Assembly: GCA_963677785.2 (NCBI GenBank)
Contig: CAXXDH010000003.1
Location: 248,001-312,000, forward strand
Direction: 5' to 3'
DNA from: G963665495 sp963677785
GTDB lineage: Bacteria; Desulfobacterota; Desulfovibrionia; Desulfovibrionales; Desulfovibrionaceae
DNA: 64,000 nucleotides
In this document: piece by piece, positions 43,942 to 52,381 of the stretch
Position numbering within the stretch: the first letter of the stretch is position 1
Layout of the letters: every line of letters begins with the position of its first letter
Notes under the pieces: model-generated
Seen by the model: only the letters and a program-made list of their open reading frames with translations
Told to the model about the DNA's origin: nothing
Database searches by the model: none
Translations under genes and position numbers: made by a program

Positions 43942-44538
43942 ATGGTCATCTGCTTTTTCGGCGATTCGCTGGTCAACGGAGTCAACGACCCGGAAGGCAT
44001 AGGCTGGGTGGGCAGACTCTGCCTCGCGGGCCGTAAACAAGGACACACGCTGACCTGTTACAACCTCGGTGTCCGCCAGCACACCAGCCGGGAGATTCTG
44101 GAGCGCTGGCAGGACGAAACCGACCGGCGCATGATTCCTGACGTGCCCATGCGGCTGGTGTTTTCATTCGGCGCGGCTGACGCAGTGGAGCGGCCGGGCC
44201 GCACTCCGGTGCCCGTGGACGAGTCCCGGCAAAACCTGCGCACCATTCTGGAAACAGCCACAAAGCGCTTTCCCGTGCTGATGATCGGACCGCCTCCGGT
44301 GGTTGATCCGGAACGCTCCCAGAGGATTCAGGCCTTGACGGAAGTCTACAAAACGGAATGCGAACAGTTAAATGTTCCCTTTTTGAATATTTTTCCCGAA
44401 TTACAGAATTCCGAACTGTATTTCAACGATCTTGTATCCCGTGACGGCGTCCATCCGGCTGCCGCGGGGTACGCGCACATTTTTGGACTCGTACGCGACT
44501 GGGACTCCTGGAAATCCTGGTTCGCCCAAGGAGACTAA
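43942..44538 (+). CDS. SGNH/GDSL hydrolase
   Basis: 198 residues from the ATG at 43942 (MVICFFGDSLVNGVNDPEGI), chosen for GGGAGGGC just upstream. The catalytic Ser is in FFGDSLVNG, Gly in the YNLGVRQHTS block, and the Asp/His pair in SRDGVHPAAAGYAHI. It is an esterase or lipase-like hydrolase without signal peptide, so it acts in the cytoplasm. The next gene begins 4 bases after its stop. Confidence 0.88.
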   Translation: MVICFFGDSLVNGVNDPEGIGWVGRLCLAGRKQGHTLTCYNLGVRQHTSREILERWQDETDRRMIPDVPMRLVFSFGAADAVERPGRTPVPVDESRQNLRTILETATKRFPVLMIGPPPVVDPERSQRIQALTEVYKTECEQLNVPFLNIFPELQNSELYFNDLVSRDGVHPAAAGYAHIFGLVRDWDSWKSWFAQGD

Positions 44539-44541
44539 GTT

Positions 44542-45219
44542 TTGAACCCTGCATTGATTTCCCAATTCGACCTGCTTCTCTTTGATTTTGACGGCACACT
44601 GGCCCACAGTCTGCCCGCCATTGCGACCACCATCCGGCAGGTTTTTCAGGATTGCGGCGAACCGCTTCCGTCCCCTGAGATTGTAGAACCACTGGTTGGC
44701 ATGCCGCTTGCTGAGATTATGCAGCGACTCAATCCCGACATCAACCAGGAAGAGGCTGAAAACCGGGCGACCATGTACCGGAAGAGGTATGACGTCAACG
44801 ACGTGGAACACACCACCCTCTTTCCCGGAGTCGAAGAGACCTTGACCACGCTGCGTGAACAGGGATTTCCGCTGGTGATCAGCAGCAACAAGCCTCAGGC
44901 CATACTCGAACGCGCGGCAGAGAGGCTGAGGGTGACAGATTTTTTTGACAGTATTGTAGGGATAGCGCCGGACAGTCCCAAAAAACCGGACTCCGGTTTT
45001 TTTACCAGGCGCATTGCCGTGAAAGCGCCTCAATTCGCGGCAGTCGCCCCGGAGCGGGTGCTCATTGTCGGGGACGCCTGGCCGGATCTGGCCTTTGCCG
45101 CCAACCTGGGCGCTGCCGGCTGCTTTGCCGCGTACGGCTATGGAAACAGCAGCGAATGTCTGTCTTACAAACCAAAATTGGTTATAGATTCTTTTGCCGC
45201 ACTTGTTCAACCGAGTTGA
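44542..45219 (+). CDS. HAD-superfamily phosphatase, phosphoglycolate phosphatase-like
   Basis: 225 residues beginning at TTG 44542 after GGAGACTAAG. Motif I is LFDFDGTLAHS, motif II ISSNKPQ, motif III Lys in SPKKPDSGFF, and motif IV VLIVGDAWPDLAFAANLGAA. A helical cap follows motif I, as in Gph/PGMB-type enzymes. The precise substrate is not decidable. It is probably translated together with the SGNH hydrolase gene. Confidence 0.87.
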   Translation: MNPALISQFDLLLFDFDGTLAHSLPAIATTIRQVFQDCGEPLPSPEIVEPLVGMPLAEIMQRLNPDINQEEAENRATMYRKRYDVNDVEHTTLFPGVEETLTTLREQGFPLVISSNKPQAILERAAERLRVTDFFDSIVGIAPDSPKKPDSGFFTRRIAVKAPQFAAVAPERVLIVGDAWPDLAFAANLGAAGCFAAYGYGNSSECLSYKPKLVIDSFAALVQPS

Positions 45220-45307
45220 CCGCCTGTGCAGACAGGCGTCAGGAAATTGTCGCACCGAATTCCCGACGGCAGTCAAACAAAACCAGAGCCGTACCTAGGG
45301 GGGAATT

Positions 45308-45847
45308 ATGTGTAATCAGACGGAGGCGTACATACCCATGGGAGAAATTGTAATTGGAATTGGGGGGGTTCAGGCCTCCAAATCCACGGGGGAAACTTTG
45401 AGGACCTACGCACTGGGTTCGTGCGTGGCCCTGTTGCTTTACGACAGCAAACGTAAGATCGGCGGCATGGTGCATGTGGCGCTGCCGGACTCGGCCATCA
45501 ACAAAAAGCGCGCGGAAAGTCTGCCCGGATACTTTGCGGACACCGGAGTCAGCGCCCTGATGGCAGCCATGAACGCCTTGCGCGGTGATACTGATGGCGA
45601 ACCTTATAGTCCGGACAAAAAGGAGCTGGTGGTGAAGCTGGCCGGTGGCGCCAAAGTGCTCAAGTCAAAAAACTTTTTCAACATCGGCGAGCGCAATATC
45701 AACGCCGTGTCCGAATATCTGAAAAGCTACGGATTGATTCCCCTGGCCCAGGATACTGGCGGTTCCTTGAGCCGGACGGTCACGCTGGACGTAAACACCG
45801 GAGAAGTGCGCATCCAATGTCCGGGTCGTGGAGAATGGACACTCTGA
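45308..45847 (+). CDS. cheD: Chemoreceptor glutamine deamidase CheD
   Basis: 179 residues. Catalytic Cys in LRTYALGSCVALLLYD and His in GGMVHVALPDS are present, with LVVKLAGGAKVLKSKNFFNIG and GERNINAVSEYLKSYGL downstream, all typical. It deamidates glutamines in chemoreceptors and interacts with CheC-like phosphatases where present. No other che gene is nearby, so it acts on receptors encoded elsewhere. The start has GGGGGGAATT upstream. Confidence 0.93.
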   Translation: MCNQTEAYIPMGEIVIGIGGVQASKSTGETLRTYALGSCVALLLYDSKRKIGGMVHVALPDSAINKKRAESLPGYFADTGVSALMAAMNALRGDTDGEPYSPDKKELVVKLAGGAKVLKSKNFFNIGERNINAVSEYLKSYGLIPLAQDTGGSLSRTVTLDVNTGEVRIQCPGRGEWTL

Positions 45848-45959
45848 TCGTTGTCTGGCATGTAGATACTGGCTGCACTGATTGAAATACACCGCATCTT
45901 CATGTATTCTTGTAGTACTTACCTGTAAGGCAAACCGGCACTTAGCCATAAGGTAATCT

Positions 45960-46817
45960 GTGAACCGCAACGAAAAAATTGTCGACCACGTCCGAAGTAT
46001 CCCTCCGCTTTCCCAAAGCGCCATGCGCATCATGAAAATAATGCGCCAGGCAGAATATAGCCTTATAGATATTTCGCACGTCGTGGAGTTTGACGCCGCG
46101 CTCACGGCCAATGTGCTGAAGGTGGTCAACTCGCCGTCATTCGGACTCGGGAGTCCCGTCAACTCGGTCACCAGGGCCGTCACCTTTCTTGGCGACAAAA
46201 CAGTCGCCGGCATTGCCCTGGCTTCCTGTTCGCCCTACGTCTATGACAGCCCGCTCAACGGCTACGAAGCCGAGCGCGGCGAACTCTGGGGACATTCCCT
46301 GTTCGCAGCCATAGCGGCACGAGAAATTTCCTTTGCGGCAAGAAAACCTCTTTCCGCCGAAACCGCCTATACGGGCGCTCTGGTGCACGACATCGGCAAA
46401 GCCGTACTGACCATTTTCTTTGAAGGACGCGCTCGGGAACTACTGCTCTCCATCGATACCAACGGCACCGATGACTTTGCCACCATGGAACGCCAGGTGT
46501 TCGGCATCAACCACGCGGAAGTAGGCGAGGCTCTGGCCAGACACTGGAATCTGCCCGAAGAACTTGCCCACTGCATCCGCTACCACCACGAGCCGAACAA
46601 CGCGCCGGCCCAATACAGGCCCCTGGTCTTCGCGGTCCACCTGGCCGACATGCTCTCCATGCTCAGCGGCGCGGGCACGGGCGCGGATTCCCTGCAATAC
46701 TCGCTGGACCCCTCCTGGGAAGAATATTTCAATCTCTCCCAGGAAGACGTTGAAAGCATCATGCTCGATACCGCCATGGAATACGAACGGCTGCGCTGCC
46801 TGTTCAGCTCCAGTTAG
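45960..46817 (+). CDS. HDOD domain signalling protein
   Basis: 285 residues from GTG 45960. A single HDOD domain fills the protein: IPPLSQSAMRIMKIMRQ, VVEFDAALTANVLKVVNSPS, VTRAVTFLGDKTVAGIALAS, LVHDIGKAVL and HAEVGEALARHWNLP. The metal-binding HD residues are partly retained (HD in VHDIGK). HDOD proteins act in signalling and motility networks. A dispersed repeat copy begins at its stop codon. Confidence 0.88.
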   Translation: MNRNEKIVDHVRSIPPLSQSAMRIMKIMRQAEYSLIDISHVVEFDAALTANVLKVVNSPSFGLGSPVNSVTRAVTFLGDKTVAGIALASCSPYVYDSPLNGYEAERGELWGHSLFAAIAAREISFAARKPLSAETAYTGALVHDIGKAVLTIFFEGRARELLLSIDTNGTDDFATMERQVFGINHAEVGEALARHWNLPEELAHCIRYHHEPNNAPAQYRPLVFAVHLADMLSMLSGAGTGADSLQYSLDPSWEEYFNLSQEDVESIMLDTAMEYERLRCLFSSS

Positions 46818-46916
46818 GCGTGTTTCTAAATTCCTTTCCGCTACGTTTGGCCGAAATTCCACCATGCTGCGTTTTCAGAAAAAAAGCCCCTTGACGGAGC
46901 CGTACTACGCCTGCGG
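46818..46916 (+). repeat. Dispersed 3'-UTR repeat, copy B
   Basis: About 99 bases from GCGTGTTTCTAAATTCC to TACTACGCCTGCGG, starting at the HDOD gene's stop and in the same orientation as that gene. It aligns along its full length with 27577-27679 (minus), with substitutions and small indels. Confidence 0.75.
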
Positions 46917-46956
46917 CCCCTTTTTTTTCTTCAGCCTTGCCTGTTGAAATTCTTGC

Positions 46957-48381
46957 TCAAACTGACGCTGCGCTTTGCCGAGTTGCAGCCGGATCACCGA
47001 GTTTGCGTGGGATATTGCCCGCGAACAGGTTGGCTTCGATATCTTCAAGCGCCCGTCCCTTGGTTTCCGGTACGAGTAGCAGCGTGAAGAACAGTCCCAA
47101 GACCATGCAAACACCATACAGCCAAAACGTATTGCCGAATCCGAGCCCGTGCGCCAGGGACAAAAAACTGACCGAAACCAGAAAGTTAAATCCCCAGTTG
47201 GCGCAACTGGCAGTGGCCATGCCCACACTGCGGACATTGAGTGGAAAAAGCTCGGACATCATGATGTAGGGCACGCCCCCCATGCTGGCCGCGAAAAAAA
47301 AGATGTAAAGCAGCACCGAGCCCAGCGCCAGCGACGGTTCGAGGCCGGCATCCCCGATCATACCGTTGAGATCCGCGCCCAGCACGAACAGGCACGCGGC
47401 CATGCCGATGAATCCGACGACGCACAGCACTCGGCGGCCCAGTTTGTCCACTATCCAGATGCCGAGTACCGTGGCCAGGACATTCACGGCGGCCGGGATC
47501 AACGAAACGCCAATAGCCTGTTGTCCGCCCGCGTATCCGACACTCTCGAACACGGTGGGACAAAAATAAAAAATGGTGTTGATGCCGCTGAGCTGCTGAA
47601 ACACGAAAAGACCGAAGCAAATCAGGACAAGAGGAAACATGCGTCTGGAAAACAGCATCTTCAATCCGCCCTGCGGATGCTTGACGCTTTGTTTGATACT
47701 GGCCAGTTCCTCCGCGGCAGTCTCCCCGGACATGATCCTGGTCAGCACCTCCTCAGCCTCCTCGATACGCTTGTTGAGCACCAGCCAGCGCGGGCTTTCC
47801 GGCAAGCGGAGCATGCCGGCAAAGAGCAGCAACGACGGCACAACGCCCACTCCGAACATCAACCGCCAGTTTTCCATTTCGGTAAAGGCATAGTTGATGA
47901 GATAGGCGCCCATGATACCGACCGTGATGGCCAACTGAAACGTAAAAACCACCGCGCCGCGAATGTCCGGTGGTGAAACCTCGGAAAGGTACATGGGCAC
48001 GACCATGGCCGAAAGCCCCACGGCAAAGCCCATGATCAAACGCCCGATGATCAGCAGAGGCACGTCGAAAGCCAGCGCGGCCAGCAGCGTCCCCGCCGTG
48101 AACAACAAGGAAGAGAGAATGATGCTTTTCCGGCGGCCGAGCGATGAGGACAGTTTTCCGCTGCACACGGCGCCGAGCAGGGCGCCGAACGTGACAGCGG
48201 CCACGATAAGGCCCTTGACCGTATCGCTCGTAACGCCGAAGTGCGCGTACACGAACTGCTGCGCTCCGGCAATAACGCCCGTATCAAAACCAAACAGCAG
48301 CCCGGCGATGGCTGCTATAAGCGATACGGTCACCACATAGCCGTAATTGATAGTTGCCTGCCTGGCCGTCGTATTCTCCAT
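46957..48381 (-). CDS. Sugar-porter family MFS transporter
   Basis: About 474 residues from the ATG at 48381 (MENTTARQATINYGYVVTVS); an in-frame ATG at 48414 is an alternative. Sugar porter signatures are clear: GFDTGVIAGAQQFV, GRRKSIILSS, RLIMGFAVGLSAMVVPMYLS, LPESPRWLVLNKR, and LVPETKGRALEDIE at the end. Twelve membrane helices are expected. The substrate is probably a hexose or pentose taken up with protons. It stands alone. Confidence 0.92.
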   Translation of the reverse strand: MENTTARQATINYGYVVTVSLIAAIAGLLFGFDTGVIAGAQQFVYAHFGVTSDTVKGLIVAAVTFGALLGAVCSGKLSSSLGRRKSIILSSLLFTAGTLLAALAFDVPLLIIGRLIMGFAVGLSAMVVPMYLSEVSPPDIRGAVVFTFQLAITVGIMGAYLINYAFTEMENWRLMFGVGVVPSLLLFAGMLRLPESPRWLVLNKRIEEAEEVLTRIMSGETAAEELASIKQSVKHPQGGLKMLFSRRMFPLVLICFGLFVFQQLSGINTIFYFCPTVFESVGYAGGQQAIGVSLIPAAVNVLATVLGIWIVDKLGRRVLCVVGFIGMAACLFVLGADLNGMIGDAGLEPSLALGSVLLYIFFFAASMGGVPYIMMSELFPLNVRSVGMATASCANWGFNFLVSVSFLSLAHGLGFGNTFWLYGVCMVLGLFFTLLLVPETKGRALEDIEANLFAGNIPRKLGDPAATRQSAASV

Positions 48382-48830
48382 ACCATCCCCTGCTTTGGAT
48401 TTTGCTCTGTTCATGACGTACGCTTGGCGCGTATGCCCGTCCGACTGGCCCCCGTGACATACCCGCATACTCTGAGAAAGCATGACGAGTTGTTTTGCAT
48501 TTTGATACCTTCAGCTGATTGCAAAAAACTACAAAAAATTACGCATTATAAAAGGTACATCAGAATCAACCGGATTTCCAGGAAGAAAAAGCCGTATGCA
48601 ACCTCAGGCCTTCGCCCGTACGGACCAGATGCTGCTTTTTGCCTGAGCCGCCAGGCGACCTTTCCATCTTTTTCAACCGCATCCCGCAACTTGCAAATTT
48701 TCTATAAGCTTCCGGCAACCGAATATATCTTCTCCCCATTACAACAACTCCCTGACTGCATGGGTTTTCATATGACCTGAAATTGTGTATGCAAAATCGT
48801 TGACATATTTCAAAACAAAGCAGGTACAAA
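48382..48830. other. Divergent intergenic region
   Basis: 449 bases between the MFS gene and the caspase-like pseudogene. No convincing gene, tRNA or repeat was found. Promoters for both directions should lie here. Confidence 0.4.
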
Positions 48831-49472
48831 ATGAAGCATGCGGCCATGCAGCTTGTTCTTTTGCTTCTGGGTGTTCTGCTGGCTGTTTCTGCATTCACCT
48901 CCGAAGCATCCGCGGACACTGCTGCCGCACCGGAACCAAAGGAACAGGCAATACAACGCGTGGCCCTGGTCATAGGCAACGGCGCGTATCCAGCACACCT
49001 TTGGAAAATCCGGTGAAAGACGCCAGTGCCATTGAAGCCGCCTTACGGAAAATCGGATTCACGGTGAACGCGCTGGAAGACGTGGGACGGGAATTCATGG
49101 AAAACGCTATCCGCACCTTCGGGCGTACGTTGCGGGACGGAGGCGTGGGGCTCTTTTTTTTCGCCGGACACGGCGTGCAACTGAACGGCCGAAACTATCT
49201 CCTTCCCGTTGACGCCGTCATCGGAAAGCTCGTCCGACGTCCGCTATGAAGCCGAGACTGCGCCTGAGCCTTCGCGCCCCGAATATATTGCGGATATACT
49301 TCTGAGCGATACGGGCTGGATTTCTCCAAAAGCCCTGTATGCGGAAAAGTCTGGCAAAATCTGGCTACAAAAGGCATATAAAATTTTCAATGATTCCACG
49401 GGCGGCAATACGCTCTTCGTCATCCGTTCGGTCAGAGGGTTTACTGTGAATGCCTCCAAATGCTCGCATTAA
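48831..49472 (+). pseudogene. Caspase-like (peptidase C14) domain protein, frameshifted and truncated
   Basis: A signal-peptide-like start (MKHAAMQLVLLLLGVLLAVS) leads to RVALVIGNGAYP, the usual opening of secreted bacterial caspase-like proteins. The frame then breaks near 48991-48998 (one base missing) and resumes as TPLENPVKDASAIEAALRKI up to VGLFFFAGHGVQLNGRNYLL with the catalytic His. A second shift near 49222-49226 passes to SSDVRYEAET. The catalytic Cys block is not found, and the remaining tail to 49472 is unrelated to it. I read this as an inactivated gene. Relatives often carry DUF4384, which the next gene has. Confidence 0.75.
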
Positions 49473-49564
49473 TGGAAACGCGGCGGACAGGCTCGCAAAG
49501 CCGACGTGGCGGTAATGAACCTGCTCCAGTAGCCTATAAACAGCACGACAGTGTAACAAAGCGT

Positions 49565-50626
49565 ATGAAACTCATGAAACGCAATCGCAAGACAAATAGC
49601 ACGAGTTTGTTCTTGGCCGGAATGCTCCTGCTCCCGTTATTGGTTCTGGGGTCGCTCCTGGTACCGCAATCCTGCCGGGCGGGCAGCCTGAAGATCGCCG
49701 TAGTGCCCTTTGATCCACTCAACGCTTTGGCAAAAGAGGAGAATTGGGGGCGGCAGGTAGGCGAAACGCTGATCACGTCGGCCGTGAACGCCCGAATATT
49801 CGAGGTGGTCGAACGGCAAATGCTGGAAAAGCTCTTCAGCGAGCAAAGCATGGGACAACGCGACCAAACCTTCACCTCAACGGCCCAATCCGTGGGCAAT
49901 ATGCTGGGCGCGGACTATATCCTTTCGGGATCGGTCTTCGCTTCCTCAAAAGGTCGGCTGCGTGTGGACGCCCGCCTTGTTGACGTTGGTACGGGCCAGG
50001 TGATCGTGGCCAAAAGTTTCTTAAGCAGGGACGACCTGGAAGACATTTCGCAAAAGGCCGATGCCCTGATCGGCGATATCCGCAGCGAACTGCTCGGAAC
50101 AGATACCGCAACTCTTGCCGACGCAGGGCAGGAGGCCGGACATGCTGTCGAAGATACTGCCGGACAGAAGGCCGGACGCGACCTTGAGGTGATCTTTCTG
50201 CTTTATTCGAAGAGCGGCCTGGAAATGAAACTGAGCGAGGCGGCCGAACTGATGCAGGACGACGCCTACTATATCCTGCTCAAGCCCCGTCAGCGGCTGT
50301 TCGTCTACGTGGCGCAGGTCGACTCCCTGGGCGACGTGTACCCCATTTTTCCCAATCCGGCATATGCTCCTTTTTCCAATCCGCTGCAGCCGGGCAAGAC
50401 GTATCGCATACCTTCCGGGCGTTTTTTCTATTTGGACGAACATACGGGCAAGGAAACTATATTCAGTTTTGGACGACCCGAAGCGCTTCCCGAGGTGGAG
50501 GAGTTATTTGCCCAGGCCCTGAGTTCGGGGGGCGCCATGGACGAGGCTATGCTGCAACGTTTCCAATCCAGCTGGCAACAAGCCCCTGCCGGGGCAAAAG
50601 ACTCGTTGTGGTTCTGGCACCGCTGA
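49565..50626 (+). CDS. CsgG-like lipoprotein-assembly protein with DUF4384
   Basis: About 353 residues from the ATG at 49565. A signal peptide ends near CRAGS. The CsgG/curli-assembly-like region reads LKIAVVPFDPLNALAKEENW, FEVVERQMLEKLFSEQSMG and ADYILSGSVFASSKGRLRVD. The C-terminal half matches DUF4384 (DAYYILLKPRQRLFVYVAQV, KTYRIPSGRFFYLDEHTGKE). The protein is expected in the periplasm or at the outer membrane. It follows a broken caspase-like gene and precedes an OmpA-like gene, so it is part of a surface cluster that is partly decayed. Confidence 0.8.
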   Translation: MKLMKRNRKTNSTSLFLAGMLLLPLLVLGSLLVPQSCRAGSLKIAVVPFDPLNALAKEENWGRQVGETLITSAVNARIFEVVERQMLEKLFSEQSMGQRDQTFTSTAQSVGNMLGADYILSGSVFASSKGRLRVDARLVDVGTGQVIVAKSFLSRDDLEDISQKADALIGDIRSELLGTDTATLADAGQEAGHAVEDTAGQKAGRDLEVIFLLYSKSGLEMKLSEAAELMQDDAYYILLKPRQRLFVYVAQVDSLGDVYPIFPNPAYAPFSNPLQPGKTYRIPSGRFFYLDEHTGKETIFSFGRPEALPEVEELFAQALSSGGAMDEAMLQRFQSSWQQAPAGAKDSLWFWHR

Positions 50627-50700
50627 AACATCCGGATTTTCGTTCCGCGTTTAACTGAACGCCTGGTTATGAAAAAGCCCCAAATAGGGAGGATAAAATA

Positions 50701-51420
50701 ATGGTTCGTATTTGTCTTATCGTTGCTTGTGTTTTTACTTTCGCCATACCCCACGCGGTGTTTGCCGCTGATTGCAACCAGGCGTACGCCGGGCTCAAAA
50801 GCATAGCCCAAAACGAGCGCCAGCTTCTGAAACGCCAGAAGCAATACCCCCAGTGCGGCAAGCTCTCCATTGCGCTGGCGGATTACTACTACGGCAAACA
50901 GATCTGGCAGGCCGCAGGAAAGCAATACGGCAATGCCCTGGGATTCTACCCGGAAAATAGCTACCTCGCGCAGCGCAAAAAGGAATGCGCGGACAATACG
51001 CCCATTGCCTTTTCCGGCACGCGCTCTCTGGATCTTTCCGGCGAAATCAGGACGCGCGGTCTGGGAGGCGCGAAAAAGCTGCCGCCTTTGGCCATGGAAG
51101 TACATTTCAGCGTCGGCAGCGCGGTCATCTCCTCAAACGACCGCGCGGTCCTGGATCAGTTCGCCCTGCTTGCCGACAGATTCAAGGAGTACCAGTTTGA
51201 CATCCAGGGGCACACGGATGCGGACGGCTCTGAGGCCTATAACGAACGTTTGTCCCAGCAACGCGCGCAGGCGGTCAAAGCCTACCTGGAAGATGCGCAC
51301 GCCATTCCGTCCGGACGTCTGCATGCCAAAGGATACGGAGAAACACACCCCATAGCCACCAACCTGACAGAAGAAGGAAAAAGCAAAAACCGGCGCGTGG
51401 AGTTTCGCGGGTACAGATAG
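50701..51420 (+). CDS. OmpA-family peptidoglycan-binding protein
   Basis: 239 residues with a signal peptide (cleavage near VFA-ADC). The C-terminal OmpA/MotB domain is complete: VHFSVGSAVISSNDRAVLDQ, IQGHTDADGSEAYNERLSQQRA and GYGETHPIATNLTEEGKSKN-RRVEF. It anchors the envelope protein network to peptidoglycan. The N-terminal region (QYPQCGKLSIALADYYYGKQ) is a helical repeat-like segment. It lies 74 bases after the CsgG/DUF4384 gene. Confidence 0.87.
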   Translation: MVRICLIVACVFTFAIPHAVFAADCNQAYAGLKSIAQNERQLLKRQKQYPQCGKLSIALADYYYGKQIWQAAGKQYGNALGFYPENSYLAQRKKECADNTPIAFSGTRSLDLSGEIRTRGLGGAKKLPPLAMEVHFSVGSAVISSNDRAVLDQFALLADRFKEYQFDIQGHTDADGSEAYNERLSQQRAQAVKAYLEDAHAIPSGRLHAKGYGETHPIATNLTEEGKSKNRRVEFRGYR

Positions 51421-51423
51421 TTT

Positions 51424-51480
51424 TTTTAACTGTACAATAGTATTGCCTCCGACTGCTCAAGTACCTTTTGGCTGACAGCT
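51424..51480. repeat. Dispersed GCCTCCG-type element
   Basis: TTTAACTGTACAATAGTATTGCC is read here just after the OmpA-like gene and aligns with the start of the element at 34083. About three quarters of the first 40 positions agree. Confidence 0.45.
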
Positions 51481-51567
51481 AATATTTTTATTTAAATAAC
51501 TACAGCTTATAACGATTCCGAACCGCCGCATATTGCGAAGCAGCTCTCTAAAAAAGGGGCCTTTTTC

Positions 51568-51863
51568 ATGCTTGTCTCGAAGTACATCGCCATTTTTGGT
51601 ATCTTTGTCCTTTTCAGCTGCATGGGAACCGTCCAGCCAGTCAACGCCAGACAGACCACGCTGCCGCCCGAACTGGAGGTTAAACCGGAGATTCCGGCTT
51701 AGCCGCCGACAAGCCTGTGAGAAAAGTCGCCCACGGCACCCTGGTGGTCAATGTCGAACCCTCCGGAGCTTGGATCAAGGTCCTGACCATCGGCCCCAAA
51801 TACCGGCGCGGCATATCTCTGCCTGTTGGCACCCACAAAATCCAGCCGGGCATATCCGGCTAA
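51568..51863 (+). pseudogene. PEGA-domain lipoprotein, frameshifted
   Basis: The first frame (44 codons from ATG 51568) gives a lipoprotein signal with lipobox LFSC and ends at TAG 51700. The next part continues in the -1 frame as AADKPVRKVAHGTLVVNVEP to PVGTHKIQPGISG. The PEGA pattern (VVNVEPSGAWIKVL, LPVGTHKI) is clear. Adding one T near 51698 restores one protein of about 97 residues. It completes the partly decayed cluster of caspase-like, CsgG-like and OmpA-like genes. Confidence 0.65.
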
Positions 51864-52325
51864 GGAACAACGGCATTAACATCAGGAAAGAACAAGGGAA
51901 ACAAGGCTGGTTATACTATACGTCAGTCTCTGGGCAAACATGGAAAAGAAAAAAAGATAACGGCGGAATAAATACCATACGATTACTTGACGCCAACACT
52001 ATCAGACAGGTTAACTGGAAAGGTGTTGTCCATCAATGGATCAGACTTCGGCAACCAACGCTGAAAAACGTTTCACCATTTCAACCGCTTTGATACAGAC
52101 AGTAAAAGTCGTATTCTCTATTGGTCGCACCCCCCCCTTGCAAAAAAAAACGGAAGCTGCCTTTTTATCGCTGTGTACTCTCCACAGTTTCTGCAAGCTC
52201 AATGAAATGCTGCGTCATACTTGGACGTTTCCGCAGTCACCTCTTTTCACGCTGGTCAAACGAACGATCCTGACCGACGCATCAAAACGCATGACGAAAG
52301 CCCAACATGCCTGATAAAGGATTGA
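51864..52325. other. Intergenic remnant with coding-like stretch
   Basis: Between 51864 and about 52093 a plus frame reads KGNKAGYTI-like and SVSGQTWKRKKDNGG, VNWKGVVHQWIR, with biased composition but no start or ribosome-binding site. It may be the decayed C-terminal part of another envelope gene. From 52094 to the pnp terminator nothing is recognised. Confidence 0.3.
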
Positions 52326-52354
52326 AAAAGCCCGCCGCTTGCGCGACGGGCTTT
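52326..52354 (-). terminator. Rho-independent terminator of pnp
   Basis: On the minus strand AAAGCCCGTCGC-GCAA-GCGGCGGGCTTT, with one mismatch, is followed by TTC. It lies 28 bases after the pnp stop. Confidence 0.82.
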
Positions 52355-52381
52355 GGTGGCTTTCTATAGCTTTCGAAAAGC

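Noticed and set aside
46880..46925. Possible terminator (A-run ... CCCC ... T-run) after the HDOD gene
   Set aside because: The A and T runs would pair, but the adjoining GCCCC and GGCCCC segments do not pair with each other; it is better explained as part of the dispersed repeat.
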